Source: Butyrivibrio sp.
GTDB taxonomy: Bacteria; Bacillota; Clostridia; Lachnospirales; Lachnospiraceae
Length of the DNA: 39,721 bases
Assembly: GCF_017635265.1 (NCBI RefSeq)
Contig: NZ_JAGBLU010000119.1
Location: 1 to 39,721, forward strand
Reading direction: 5' to 3'
Part shown: positions 22,784 to 32,440 of the stretch, one piece after another
How the letters are laid out: every line of letters begins with the position of its first letter
Position numbering within the stretch: position 1 is the first letter of the stretch
Notes under the pieces: generated by a model
The model's input: the letters and a program-made list of their open reading frames with translations, nothing else
Databases searched by the model: none
What the model was told of the DNA's origin: nothing
Made by a program: the position numbers and the translations under genes

Positions 22784-24943
22784 ATGAATGAGAATTACTT
22801 TTTTGAAAAATATACAGCTAAACTAAATGATCAGCAGCTGGAAGCAGTAAAAACCGTGGAAGGGCCCGTACTCCTTTTGGCTGTTCCGGGAAGTGGTAAG
22901 ACAACAGTTCTTGTCCATAGGCTTGGGTATATGCTCATGGTAAAAGAAATACCGCCGGAAAATATACTTACACTTACGTATACAGTTGCAGCAACAAGAG
23001 ATATGGCGGAGAGATTTGTTAAGGTCTTTGGAGAAGACGCTGCAAGGAATCTTGAGTTTCGTACCATAAACGGAATCTGTGCCAAGATAATCAGCCATTA
23101 TGCGAGGCTTATAGGAAAAACGTCTTTTGAACTAATTACAGATGAAAAGATATCCGGAAAAATTCTTACAGATATCTATGTAAAGGTAATGAACGATTAT
23201 CCCACGGAAAGCGACATAAAAACTGTAAGGACACTTATTACCTATTGTAAGAATATGTGTCTTTCAAGGGATGAGATAGAAAAACTAGGTAAAGATGAAT
23301 CTATTGAGCTTCTAAAAATATATGAGGCGTACAATAAAGAGCTTAAGTCTCGAAGCCTTATGGACTATGATGATCAGATGATATATGCCTACAGAATGCT
23401 GAAAAACAGCCCGGATCTATTGGAGTTTTACCGCAACAAATATAAATACATATGCGTGGATGAAGCTCAGGATACTTCAAAAATCCAACATATGATAATA
23501 GGTCTTTTAGCCGGGAAAAGCGGAAATCTGTTTATGGTGGGAGATGAAGACCAGAGTATATATGGTTTTAGGGCGGCTTATCCTGAAGCTCTTTTAAACT
23601 TTGAAAAAGAGCATTTGGGGGCAAAAGTTCTTGTAATGGATAAAAACTACAGATCAAATGCGACGATAGTTGAGACTGCAGATAAATTCATTCAAAGAAA
23701 CTTCAATCGTCACAAAAAGCACATGACAGCAACAAGGCAGGCAGGAGCTGATATTAGCTATGTTACTCTTCAGAGCAGGGAATCCCAATATAGCTTTCTT
23801 TTGGACATTGCTCAAAATATTTCTGTTCAGACTGCTGTTTTATACAGGGATAATGAGTGCATTTTGCCTTTGGTTGACATATTGGAGAGGAAAAATATCG
23901 AATACAGGATAAAGAGCTCGGATATGGCTTTTTTTAGCCATAGGGTGGTAGCAGATGTTGTAAACATCCTAAAGTTTGCCCTTAATCCCATGGATCCGGA
24001 GCTGTTTCTTAAAGTTTATTTCAAGTTTCAGACATTTCTTCGCAAGCAGGATGCCATGCAAATGTGCGATATTGCAGACAGGAGACATTGTGGGATTTTA
24101 GATGCGGCAGAGGAAATTGAATTAAACAAAAGAATACTTGGAAATGTAAGATCTCTTAGAACTCATTTCATGCATATGACCAGTGACTCCCCTATAAAGG
24201 CAATAAACAGGATTCAAAAATACATGGGGTACGGTGATTATCTCAAGGATAACAATATAGATGATAACAAACTTTTTACTCTGCAGATGCTTGCCAAAAA
24301 CGAGAACACAATTCCCGGATTCCTTGACAGGCTTGAAGAACTTAAGGATATTCTTTCCCAGAGGAAAGAAAACTACAGATCAAAGCTTATTCTTTCAACA
24401 ATCCACTCAAGTAAAGGGCTTGAGTATGACACAGTTATACTTATTGATGTTGTAAATGGCGTTTTTCCGGGCAAGATAATCAAGTCTTTTGCACAGGCTA
24501 CTCCGGAAGAAAAGCGGGAGAACGAAGAAGAAAGACGTATTTTTTACGTCGGAATGACCAGAGCAAAAGATAAACTGATTATTTTCAAATATAAAGATAA
24601 AGCGTCAGTCTTTGTTGGGGAACTTTGTCCCAAAGAAAAGTGGGCAGAGGAAGAGCCGGAGCCTTCAAGCAGGAAGAATAGAAAAAAGAGTGTAAATGAG
24701 TTAAAAAAGCCAATTTCATACTTAAAACAAAAGAAGGCACCGGTTTCTTCCGAAAACGTGCCCTCTAATCTCGTAATAGGTTCCCGTGTAACTCAGACAA
24801 AATACGGGACAGGAACAATTGTTGATGTAGACTGGGATGAAGATGAAATCCCAACCAAATTCATAGTAGAATTTGATGACCATACAAAGAAAAAATTCAT
24901 GTTTCCTGTTGCTTTTAACATGGGAATGGAGATTACTGATTGA
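22784..24943 (+). CDS. UvrD/Rep/PcrA-family superfamily 1 DNA helicase
   Basis: A 719-residue ATP-dependent 3'-5' DNA helicase. Motif I PGSGKTT is at 35-41, motif Ia LTLTYTVAATRDMAER, motif II YICVDEAQDTSK, motif III VGDEDQSIYGFRAA, motif IV KNYRSNATIV, motif V STIHSSKGLEYDTVILI and motif VI RRIFYVGMTRAKDKLI. The last 55 residues (GSRVTQTKYGTGTIVDVDWD) look like the Tudor-like C-terminal domain by which PcrA contacts RNA polymerase. It is likely an additional UvrD paralogue and not the main PcrA, as domains 1B/2B are short. No good ribosome site precedes the ATG, which follows the terminator by only about 40 bases; the leader may be very short. Confidence 0.9.
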   Translation: MNENYFFEKYTAKLNDQQLEAVKTVEGPVLLLAVPGSGKTTVLVHRLGYMLMVKEIPPENILTLTYTVAATRDMAERFVKVFGEDAARNLEFRTINGICAKIISHYARLIGKTSFELITDEKISGKILTDIYVKVMNDYPTESDIKTVRTLITYCKNMCLSRDEIEKLGKDESIELLKIYEAYNKELKSRSLMDYDDQMIYAYRMLKNSPDLLEFYRNKYKYICVDEAQDTSKIQHMIIGLLAGKSGNLFMVGDEDQSIYGFRAAYPEALLNFEKEHLGAKVLVMDKNYRSNATIVETADKFIQRNFNRHKKHMTATRQAGADISYVTLQSRESQYSFLLDIAQNISVQTAVLYRDNECILPLVDILERKNIEYRIKSSDMAFFSHRVVADVVNILKFALNPMDPELFLKVYFKFQTFLRKQDAMQMCDIADRRHCGILDAAEEIELNKRILGNVRSLRTHFMHMTSDSPIKAINRIQKYMGYGDYLKDNNIDDNKLFTLQMLAKNENTIPGFLDRLEELKDILSQRKENYRSKLILSTIHSSKGLEYDTVILIDVVNGVFPGKIIKSFAQATPEEKRENEEERRIFYVGMTRAKDKLIIFKYKDKASVFVGELCPKEKWAEEEPEPSSRKNRKKSVNELKKPISYLKQKKAPVSSENVPSNLVIGSRVTQTKYGTGTIVDVDWDEDEIPTKFIVEFDDHTKKKFMFPVAFNMGMEITD

Positions 24944-24946
24944 CAG

Positions 24947-26758
24947 CTACTCTTCGCTATCCATGTAATGATCTATAACTTTATATAATGGTAAATTAGG
25001 GTCCGCAATGGGCTCTATTTTATTATCAAGATTCAAAAGGAGCTGATTGTTTGCAGTTACAAGCGGCCATTTTGGCAGACCTTCGCCATTTGGATCGCCT
25101 GTTTTGACAAAGTTTACCCAATAGTTTTGCATTATTTCGGAGAGTTCAAAATCACTTTCGTCGTAGTTTTTGGCATGTCTGTGAAGGTTTCCGTAGGCGT
25201 ATGGCAATTCTCCTGCGTGATGGTTTGAGATTCTGCTGTTGGTCTTGGTAAAATAGTACTCATAAACAGGTTTATTTTGGCTAACCATGTAGTTGGTCCA
25301 TATGTAATGAGAATAACTAAACCACATTGCGCTATAGGCTGTATTCAATGAGCCCTTGGCTTCTCCTTTTTTGTCAATGATGATATATTCATCCCTTGAA
25401 GCAGCATCATAAGGGAGAACTTCTGCCATTTCTCTGGCGTAGCTGCTCAAATCTTCTGCTAAAAGCTCCACATAGTTTTCTTTGGTTGCCTTGGTATCGA
25501 GCATGAATGCATCCGCCTCTTTAAGATTGAAGCCGTTTAAAAGAGCTTTCTCATGATTATTTCCTTTTTCATATGTGAGGTAGGGCTGTTCTGTGATTGC
25601 ATACCCGTCCAAAGTCATGGCGGAATTGTTTGATGTTGTTTTTACGAGTTCCTCTGCGGGAATGTTTCTAAGTTCCTGCGAAGAAGATACAGAAAATTCT
25701 TCCTTCACAATATTTCCCTGTTCTAGGGCATCATCATAGGATCTGAAAGTATGGAACGGTTTTTTGGCAACAATTCCGCTGGATTCGGCTATGGCATAGT
25801 TGAACAGTCCTTCGGTTAAAGGGGAAACGCATAAAGCATTAACACTGGAAGCACCTGCCGATTCGCCGGCAATAGTTATCCTGTCAGGATCTCCTCCAAA
25901 AGCTTCAATGTTATCGCGAACCCATTTAAGAGCTGCAATCTGATCCAAAAGTCCATAGTTTCCGGTGGTGCCGTTTGGAGATTCAGCTTTAAGATCATCA
26001 GATGCGTAATATCCAAATACTCCAAGCCTATAAGCAAAGTTTACAAAAACAACACCTTTTTTAGCCAAATCTTCTCCTCTGTATTCAGTATAGGAGGATT
26101 GACCTGTGGTAAGAGAACCCCCATGTATGTAGAATATTACCGGGAGTAACTCATCGGTTTCTTTTTCAGGTGAAAAGACGTTGAGGTAAAGGCAATCTTC
26201 GCTCATTTCTTCGCGATATTCATCACCAATTTTAATACTGTAATCGTTCCATCCCAGAATATGAGATAAGGAATCATATAGCGCCGAACTTCTTGGCTGC
26301 ATAGCCATTGGTCCAAAATGATCACATGCAAGAACCCCATCCCAAGGCTGTGGCGCAGCCGGTTCTCTAAATCGCAGATCCCCGACAGGAGGTGCAGCAT
26401 AAGGGATTCCGGCATATACCTTCACAGATTTGTCCTCGTTGTAGACACCGGTTAATGTGCCCTGGTTTATAGTTACAGGTGCTGTAATTTCAGGATTTTT
26501 GTTATCTACAGCAGGGACTCTTTTATATGGCGGAGCTGTAAGATTGTAATTTATTACAAGAATAATAAAAAATGCGCACCACATTATAAAAATAGCCGGA
26601 AATTTCCCGGAAAATCTGCTTATAATGTTGTTTTTAAGTACCATCATCAGCACAGCAGCTAAGATACCTACAGCCCATCCGATTAAAATATTTTTTGAAA
26701 GCTCTAACAGTATCAGATACATGATAGTTAAAATAATTACAGCTATATAGAAAAACAT
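24947..26758 (-). CDS. Type-B carboxylesterase with three N-terminal membrane segments
   Basis: A 603-residue protein. Three hydrophobic segments (about 2-19, 24-42 and 53-71) are followed by a complete type-B carboxylesterase domain (about 92-600). It shows VKVYAGIPYAAPPVGDLRFR, SEDCLYLNVFSP, oxyanion HGG (212-214), nucleophile S300 in GESAGA and a catalytic histidine near HHAGELPYAYG. Three membrane passes put the enzyme outside the cell, as does its family use on carboxylic esters, perhaps acetyl or feruloyl groups of plant polymers (inference). The membrane part is an unusual addition. Its 3' end is only 3 bases from that of the convergent helicase gene, with no terminator between. Confidence 0.88.
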   Translation of the reverse strand: MFFYIAVIILTIMYLILLELSKNILIGWAVGILAAVLMMVLKNNIISRFSGKFPAIFIMWCAFFIILVINYNLTAPPYKRVPAVDNKNPEITAPVTINQGTLTGVYNEDKSVKVYAGIPYAAPPVGDLRFREPAAPQPWDGVLACDHFGPMAMQPRSSALYDSLSHILGWNDYSIKIGDEYREEMSEDCLYLNVFSPEKETDELLPVIFYIHGGSLTTGQSSYTEYRGEDLAKKGVVFVNFAYRLGVFGYYASDDLKAESPNGTTGNYGLLDQIAALKWVRDNIEAFGGDPDRITIAGESAGASSVNALCVSPLTEGLFNYAIAESSGIVAKKPFHTFRSYDDALEQGNIVKEEFSVSSSQELRNIPAEELVKTTSNNSAMTLDGYAITEQPYLTYEKGNNHEKALLNGFNLKEADAFMLDTKATKENYVELLAEDLSSYAREMAEVLPYDAASRDEYIIIDKKGEAKGSLNTAYSAMWFSYSHYIWTNYMVSQNKPVYEYYFTKTNSRISNHHAGELPYAYGNLHRHAKNYDESDFELSEIMQNYWVNFVKTGDPNGEGLPKWPLVTANNQLLLNLDNKIEPIADPNLPLYKVIDHYMDSEE

Positions 26759-26828
26759 TTCTTCTCCTTCTGTAAAAATAAATTGTTTACAATACTATAT
26801 CATCAAATTATATTCCATTAAAAACGTT

Positions 26829-26857
26829 TTGACAATGATTTTCAATAGTAATATTCT
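26829..26857 (+). promoter_or_regulatory. Promoter of the MacB/FtsX-type ABC operon
   Basis: TTGACA (26829-26834), a perfect -35, is 17 bases before TATTCT (26852-26857). A palindromic operator lies just downstream at 26868-26883, over the expected start of transcription. Confidence 0.65.
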
Positions 26858-26867
26858 ATGTATTGAA

Positions 26868-26883
26868 GTTAGCGATTGCTAAC
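26868..26883. promoter_or_regulatory. Palindromic operator GTTAGC-GATT-GCTAAC
   Basis: A perfect 6+4+6 inverted repeat placed about 10 bases after the -10 box, where a bound repressor would block the transporter operon. The shape fits TetR/MarR-type operators. No regulator gene is adjacent, so the repressor must be encoded elsewhere. Confidence 0.55.
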
Positions 26884-26924
26884 GAATTAAAAATATGGAC
26901 GATCTGCAAATAAGGAGAAAAGGA

Positions 26925-27623
26925 ATGCAGCTTGAATTACAAAACATAAAAAAATCCTATGGTGAAAGCGATAACAGGATAGAGGTTTTAAAGGATATAA
27001 ATTTAAGCGTAGAAAAAGGCGAATTTGTTGTGCTTCTTGGACCTTCCGGCTCCGGAAAATCCACTTTGCTTAATATTATTGGAGGAATAGACAATGCTGA
27101 CTCCGGGAAAATAATCATTAGGGGGAAAAGTATGTCAGATATGGATGATAAATCACTTACAAATTACAGAAGAGAACATTTAGGATATATTTTTCAAATG
27201 TATAATCTGATTCCTAATCTTACAGTCAGAGAAAATATTGAAGTTGGGGCATATTTATCAAAAAATCCCTTGGATATTGATGAAATAATGGGCGTATTAG
27301 GACTTGCGGAACATCAAAATAAGATTCCGAGTCAGCTTTCAGGCGGTCAGCAGCAAAGATGTGCTATTGGAAGAGCAATAGTAAAAAATCCCGATATTCT
27401 TCTTTGCGATGAGCCTACGGGAGCTCTGGATTATAAAACCTCAAAAGAAATTCTTTCGCTTATAGAAGAAGTTAATCAGAAATATGGGAACACAGTGATT
27501 ATGGTAACTCACAATGACGCCATAAAGAATATGGCAGACTTTGTAGTTAAGCTAAGGGACGGAGTTATAAGGAAGAGCTACAGAAATGAAGCAAAACAGA
27601 AAGCGGAAGAACTTGACTGGTAA
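26925..27623 (+). CDS. ABC transporter ATPase, MacB/LolD type
   Basis: A 232-residue ATPase with Walker A GPSGSGKS (39-46), Q-loop FQMYNLIPNLTVRENIE, signature LSGGQQQRCAIGRAI and Walker B LLCDEPTGALD. The MYNLIP and GALD words are typical of the MacB/LolD/FtsE group, which work with FtsX-type permeases. I chose the ATG at 26925 because AAGGAG stands 7 bases before it. An ATG at 26895 has no ribosome site and adds ten residues unlike relatives. Its permease starts 11 bases after the stop. The pair may export peptides or lipids, or transmit mechanical force to envelope enzymes. Confidence 0.92.
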   Translation: MQLELQNIKKSYGESDNRIEVLKDINLSVEKGEFVVLLGPSGSGKSTLLNIIGGIDNADSGKIIIRGKSMSDMDDKSLTNYRREHLGYIFQMYNLIPNLTVRENIEVGAYLSKNPLDIDEIMGVLGLAEHQNKIPSQLSGGQQQRCAIGRAIVKNPDILLCDEPTGALDYKTSKEILSLIEEVNQKYGNTVIMVTHNDAIKNMADFVVKLRDGVIRKSYRNEAKQKAEELDW

Positions 27624-27634
27624 GGGGAAATTTC

Positions 27635-29956
27635 ATGAAAAATCCATTAAATAAAAGATTATTCAGAGAACTTAAGAGCGATATAGGAAAATACATAGTA
27701 ATTTTTATACTGCTGGTCTTGTCTATTGGATTTGTTTCGGGGTTTCTGGTAGCCGGAGAAAGTATGATAAAGGCTTATAAAGAAAGCTTTGAAAAATACA
27801 CCATAGAAAACGGAAATTTCAGATCGGAAGAGAAACTTACGTCTTCTCAGAAGGAATGGATAGAGCAAAGAGGTATAACAGTATACGAAAACTTTTATAT
27901 AGAAAAAGAATTTAACAATGAAACAACAATAAGAATTTACGCAAACAGAGAAGAAATAGATAAAGTTTGCGTCATGGATGGCAGACTCCCGGAAAAAAAC
28001 GGAGAAATAGCCATAGATAGGATGTATGCAGAGAATAATGGTCTTAGAATCGGTGATGAACTATCGGAAGAAGGAAATGGTTACAAAATTGTAGGACTGG
28101 TGGCATTATCTGACTACAGTGCACTTTTTTACAGTAACAATGATATGATGTTTGACGCATCAGCTTTTGGAGTTGCAGTTGTTGATAAAGAGCAGTTTGA
28201 GGAGTATCTTGATGACGGTATAAGGTACAATTATTCATGGCTCTATGATGAAGAACCGGAAGATGAGATTCAGGAAAAAGACCTGTCAGATGAACTTATG
28301 GAGGCAATAGCCCAAAAAGTTTCACTTGAGAACTTTATTCCAAGATATTTAAATCAGTCAATCACATTTACCGGCGAAGATATAGTAGGCGATAAGGCCA
28401 TGATGGAGGTACTTCTTTATATAATAATCATAATCACTGCATTCGTATTTGGAATAACCATTAATAACACCATTCACAAGGAAGCTTGTGTTATCGGCAC
28501 GCTCCGGGCATCCGGATATACCAGAAATGAACTCATAAAGCATTACATGGAAATGCCGCTTATCGTTACTATTATTTCAGCTGTCATTGGAAACATACTT
28601 GGATACACATTTTTTAAAAATGTGTGCGTCGATATGTATTATGGAAGTTACTCGCTTCCGACTTACGTTACTATATGGAGTTCAGAAGCCTTCTTTAAGA
28701 CCACGTTTATCCCGCTGGTGATAATGATTGCGATAACGCATGTTATTTTAAGAAAAAAGCTGTCATTAAGTCCTCTCAAGCTTATTAGGAGGGATATTTC
28801 AGGAAAGAAGCAGAATAATGCAATAAAACTTGGGAACAGCATCAGATTTTTTGATAGATTCAGAATAAGAATTCTTATTCAGAATAAGAGCAGCTATCTG
28901 ATCTTGTTTTTTGGATTATTTTTTGCCAATGTCCTTTTGTTTTTTGGGATGATGCTGCCGCCGCTTTTAATACATTTCCAAGGTGTTGTTACACAGAGCA
29001 TGCTTGCTAAACACATATATCTTTTTCAGGTTCCTGCAGGAGCAATAGATACTCAGGATCAGCTTTCTGCAGCATTTTCCTATATCTTTTACCAAAACAA
29101 GATATCTACTAACAACCCAGATGCGGAGAAGTTTTCTGCATATAGCCTTAAAACTATCGGTGAGAACGGAGCCAGAGTTGAGGAAGTGACTCTTTATGGA
29201 GTAATTGATGATAGCAGATATATTCAGACAGATTTTGATGAAAAAACAGTACTTATTTCCTCGGCTTATGAGGATAAATATGGTCTGAAAAAAGGAGATG
29301 TCATTACGCTAAAGGAACCCTATGAAGACAAGTACTATGGATTTAAGATTACCGGTACTTATGATTATGATGGTGGAATTGCGGTGTTTATGAGCAAAAA
29401 ACACCTGAATGAAACTATGGGATTGGATGAAGAGTATTTTTCAGGATACTTCTCCGATAGCGAAATAACGGACATTGACTCCAAGTACATTGGAACTACG
29501 ATTGATGAGGAGACTCTTACCAGAGTATCGAGGCAGCTTATGATATCCATGGGCAATTTGATGTACATGGTGGATGGTTTTTCAATAATTCTGTTCATTG
29601 TTTTGATATATCTGTTATCAAAGCTGATAATTGAGCGCAATGTTCAGTCAATTTCTATGGTTAAAATACTTGGATATTCAAAAAAAGAGATAGCGCTTCT
29701 TTATATCATGCCAACTGCAATTGTGGTAGTGGCATCACTTCTTATATCATATCCGATTTTATCCTATGTTATGGTTGGGGTGTTCAGAGTGATGCTCAAG
29801 CAGATGATGAGTGGATGGTTGATAATCTGGCTTGATCCTTCGGTCTATGTAAAGATGTTTCTTATGGGACTTGTTACATACGCCGTTACAGCGATTATTG
29901 AATATCGCAAGATAGGCTATATTCCAATGAGCGAGGCACTAAAAAACGTAGAATAA
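27635..29956 (+). CDS. FtsX-type ABC transporter permease, two-domain
   Basis: A 773-residue permease with two FtsX/MacB-PCD repeats. The first membrane segment (about 18-40) is followed by a large extracellular domain (about 45-250), then three segments (about 255-375), a further segment (about 410-435), another extracellular domain (about 440-650) and three closing segments (about 650-760). The membrane motifs ACVIGTLRASGYTRNELI and SISMVKILGYSKKEIALLY are the coupling helices found at the same place in both halves. It has no periplasmic adaptor partner, as expected in Gram-positives. With its ATPase it probably forms an export or mechanotransmission unit for peptides, lipids or lipoproteins. 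Substrate unknown. Confidence 0.9.
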   Translation: MKNPLNKRLFRELKSDIGKYIVIFILLVLSIGFVSGFLVAGESMIKAYKESFEKYTIENGNFRSEEKLTSSQKEWIEQRGITVYENFYIEKEFNNETTIRIYANREEIDKVCVMDGRLPEKNGEIAIDRMYAENNGLRIGDELSEEGNGYKIVGLVALSDYSALFYSNNDMMFDASAFGVAVVDKEQFEEYLDDGIRYNYSWLYDEEPEDEIQEKDLSDELMEAIAQKVSLENFIPRYLNQSITFTGEDIVGDKAMMEVLLYIIIIITAFVFGITINNTIHKEACVIGTLRASGYTRNELIKHYMEMPLIVTIISAVIGNILGYTFFKNVCVDMYYGSYSLPTYVTIWSSEAFFKTTFIPLVIMIAITHVILRKKLSLSPLKLIRRDISGKKQNNAIKLGNSIRFFDRFRIRILIQNKSSYLILFFGLFFANVLLFFGMMLPPLLIHFQGVVTQSMLAKHIYLFQVPAGAIDTQDQLSAAFSYIFYQNKISTNNPDAEKFSAYSLKTIGENGARVEEVTLYGVIDDSRYIQTDFDEKTVLISSAYEDKYGLKKGDVITLKEPYEDKYYGFKITGTYDYDGGIAVFMSKKHLNETMGLDEEYFSGYFSDSEITDIDSKYIGTTIDEETLTRVSRQLMISMGNLMYMVDGFSIILFIVLIYLLSKLIIERNVQSISMVKILGYSKKEIALLYIMPTAIVVVASLLISYPILSYVMVGVFRVMLKQMMSGWLIIWLDPSVYVKMFLMGLVTYAVTAIIEYRKIGYIPMSEALKNVE

Positions 29957-29994
29957 GTCATAATAAATGAGCTATAATATTTAGAAAAGATTTC

Positions 29995-30023
29995 TTTACA
30001 TCGGTAATTCACTATGATAATGT
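29995..30023 (+). promoter_or_regulatory. Candidate promoter of the amino acid ABC operon
   Basis: TTTACA (29995-30000) and TAATGT (30018-30023) are 17 bases apart, 33 bases before the start at 30057. No terminator separates it from the preceding operon. Confidence 0.45.
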
Positions 30024-30056
30024 GATAAAGTAAATGTTATTCGAAAAGGAGAACTT

Positions 30057-30881
30057 ATGAAAAAGAAATTTGTTTCTGTATTTATGGCTTTAACTACGGC
30101 TTTGATGTTCACAGCCTGCGGAGGGGCTGCCACTGACAGCAGCGATGAGAGCGCTAAAGAGACTGTGTCTCTTGAAAACGATGTTGAGTATATAAAGTCA
30201 AAAGGCAGTCTTATTGTAGGTATTACTGATTTTGCACCTATGGATTATAAGGATGAAAACGGAGAGTGGATAGGTTTCGATGCCGATATGGCAAAAGAAA
30301 TCGCAAAGTCACTGGGAGTAGAGGTTCAGTTTGTAGAAATTGACTGGGATAATAAAGTTTTAGAGCTTAACAATAAATCAATAGACGTTGTATGGAATGG
30401 CATGACACTTACACCTGAAGTGACAAATGCAATGACATGTACCAACGCATACTGTAATAACGCGCAGGTAGTTGTTGTTAACGCAAAGGATGCTGAAAAG
30501 TACAGTACACCGGAGTCGCTTTCAGACCTTACATTTGCAGTAGAGTCAGGATCGGCCGGAGAAGCAGCTGCAAATGAGAACGGCTTTAATGCGACAGCGC
30601 TTAAATCCCAGGCTGACGCGGTTATGGAAGTCGCAGCCGGAACATCTGATGCATGCATTATTGATCTTCTGATGGCAGGAGCCATGGTTGGTGAAGGCAC
30701 AGGATATGCAGATCTTACTCACACTGTTGAGCTTACAACTGAAGAGTACGGTATAGGTTGCAGAAAGAATTCAGATCTTGCTTCATATATCAATGATCAG
30801 TTAAAAATCTTGTATGATGACGGAACCATGAAAGAAATAGCTACAAAATATGGCGTGCAGGATGCACTTGTTCAGCAGTAA
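30057..30881 (+). CDS. Polar amino acid ABC transporter, substrate-binding lipoprotein
   Basis: A 274-residue family 3 solute-binding protein (PF00497). The signal peptide ends in lipobox FTAC with lipidated C21. Family motifs are GSLIVGITDFAPMDYKDENGEWIGFDADMAKEIA split over about 51-83 (GITDFAPMDY, GFDADMAKEIA) and DVVWNGMTLTPE. ESGSAGE is the ligand-carboxylate region, and the usual Arg for the amino acid carboxylate is not obvious in the T(x)ER position, which reads TPEVTNAM. The ligand class could therefore be shifted. First gene of a three-gene importer, with ribosome site GGAGAA. Confidence 0.9.
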   Translation: MKKKFVSVFMALTTALMFTACGGAATDSSDESAKETVSLENDVEYIKSKGSLIVGITDFAPMDYKDENGEWIGFDADMAKEIAKSLGVEVQFVEIDWDNKVLELNNKSIDVVWNGMTLTPEVTNAMTCTNAYCNNAQVVVVNAKDAEKYSTPESLSDLTFAVESGSAGEAAANENGFNATALKSQADAVMEVAAGTSDACIIDLLMAGAMVGEGTGYADLTHTVELTTEEYGIGCRKNSDLASYINDQLKILYDDGTMKEIATKYGVQDALVQQ

Positions 30882-30901
30882 TTTTAAAGGAATAGCAATA
30901 T

Positions 30902-31558
30902 ATGTTTACGACAGTTACACTATCACTTCTTGAGGGCTTTTTAGGCACTTTAAAACTTTTTGTGCTCACATTGGTTTTCTCGTTGCCTTTGGGACTTGTA
31001 ATCAGCTTTGGCTCCATGAGCAAAAACCCGGTGTTAAGACTACCTGTCAGGTTCATAATATGGGTAGTCAGAGGTACACCGCTTATGCTACAGCTTTTGG
31101 TTATTTTTTATGGCCCGGGGATTTTTTTGGGAAATAACCTTTGGGGATCGGGAGCTACAGGTAGATTTACTGCGGCGCTGGTTGCTTTTGTATTTAATTA
31201 CGCTTGTTATTTCAGTGAGATATTCAGGGGCGGCATTCAGTCAATTCCCAAGGGACAACATGAGGCCGCTGCTGTGCTTGGTCTGACAAAATCGCAGGCA
31301 TTTTTTAAGATAATTCTATTACAGGTAGTAAAGAGAATAGTACCACCTATATCCAACGAAGTTATCACTCTGGTAAAGGACACATCACTTGCCAGAGTTA
31401 TTGCGTTCTACGAAATAATATGGGAAGGTGAGCGCTTTATTAAGAGCAGCGGAATCATCTGGCCGCTCTTTTACACGGGCGTATTTTACCTTGTTTTTAG
31501 TGGACTTTTGACTCTTCTTTTTGGATTTATTGAAAAGAAACTTGATTTTTTTAAGTAA
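30902..31558 (+). CDS. Polar amino acid ABC transporter, permease
   Basis: A 218-residue HisM/GlnP-type permease with about five membrane segments. VRGTPLMLQLLVIFYG is the N-terminal signature of the family. EIFRGGIQSIPKGQHEAAAVLGL is the EAA loop that touches the ATPase. It lies 20 bases after the binding-protein gene. Only one permease is encoded, so the transporter is probably a homodimer. Confidence 0.93.
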   Translation: MFTTVTLSLLEGFLGTLKLFVLTLVFSLPLGLVISFGSMSKNPVLRLPVRFIIWVVRGTPLMLQLLVIFYGPGIFLGNNLWGSGATGRFTAALVAFVFNYACYFSEIFRGGIQSIPKGQHEAAAVLGLTKSQAFFKIILLQVVKRIVPPISNEVITLVKDTSLARVIAFYEIIWEGERFIKSSGIIWPLFYTGVFYLVFSGLLTLLFGFIEKKLDFFK

Positions 31559-31577
31559 TTAATAGGCGGTGCTTTTT

Positions 31578-32330
31578 ATGGCAATACTTGAAGTAGAAAA
31601 TATAACTAAAGGTTTTGAAAATACAGAAATACTAAAGGGAATAAGCTTTGATCTTGAAAAAGGTAAGACACTTACTATTATAGGAAGATCCGGAAGTGGA
31701 AAAACAACCCTTCTTAGGTGCCTTAATTTTCTGGAAACTCCCGACAGCGGGACTATAAAAGTAAACGGAGAGGTCTTGTTTGATGGTAAAAATCCGTCTT
31801 CAAGTGAGAAAGAGCTAAGAGAAAAGAGACTTCATTTTGGGATGGTATTTCAGCAGTTTAATCTTTTCCCGCAGTATACAGCTTTGGAGAATGTAGTTCT
31901 TGCTCCGGGACTTCTTAATCCTGAAAAAGACAAAGTGCAGATCCTTGTGGAAGGGAAAGCAATACTTAGTAAGATGGGGCTACTGGACAGGATGGACAAT
32001 TATCCTCATCAACTATCCGGGGGTCAGCAGCAAAGAGTAGCTATAGCAAGGGCGCTGGCTCTTAAGCCGGATATACTTTGCTTTGATGAACCTACGTCTG
32101 CCCTTGACCCGGAGCTTACAGGAGAAGTCCTTAAGGTAATCAAAGATCTGTCGAGACAGGAAACTACCATGATAATAGTCACCCATGAAATTGAGTTTGC
32201 AAAAGATGTTTCAGATGAGATTATATTTATGGATGATGGAATCATTGCCGAAAAGGGGAGCCCAAGGCAGGTTATTGACAGTCCTCAAAATGAAAGAACC
32301 AGGCAGTTTTTACTTAACTATCATACGTGA
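31578..32330 (+). CDS. Polar amino acid ABC transporter, ATPase
   Basis: A 250-residue ATPase of the GlnQ/HisP group: Walker A GRSGSGKT (36-43), Q-loop FQQFNLFPQYTALENV, signature LSGGQQQR, Walker B LCFDEPTSALDPE and switch histidine VTHEIEFAKDV. I chose the ATG at 31578, since AGGCGG is 9 bases before it and relatives start at MAILEVENI. A GTG at 31569 would overlap the ribosome site. It completes the three-gene importer and is followed by a terminator. Confidence 0.93.
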   Translation: MAILEVENITKGFENTEILKGISFDLEKGKTLTIIGRSGSGKTTLLRCLNFLETPDSGTIKVNGEVLFDGKNPSSSEKELREKRLHFGMVFQQFNLFPQYTALENVVLAPGLLNPEKDKVQILVEGKAILSKMGLLDRMDNYPHQLSGGQQQRVAIARALALKPDILCFDEPTSALDPELTGEVLKVIKDLSRQETTMIIVTHEIEFAKDVSDEIIFMDDGIIAEKGSPRQVIDSPQNERTRQFLLNYHT

Positions 32331-32337
32331 TTATTTT

Positions 32338-32370
32338 AGACCGGAGGTTACAGACTTCCGGTCTGTTTTT
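32338..32370 (+). terminator. Intrinsic terminator after the amino acid ABC operon
   Basis: An 11-base stem pairs AGACCGGAGGT (32338-32348) with ACTTCCGGTCT (32354-32364) with one G-U pair around TACAG. Five T bases follow at 32366-32370. Confidence 0.9.
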
Positions 32371-32440
32371 GGCTTATAGTGGAAATAATATGGTATACTT
32401 AAAAAATACCGGCAACAATTTGTTTTATAAGGTGAATGAT

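Noticed and set aside
29957-30056. Amino acid-sensing riboswitch or T-box ahead of the amino acid ABC operon
   Set aside because: The gap is about 100 bases and lacks terminator, specifier or known aptamer features.
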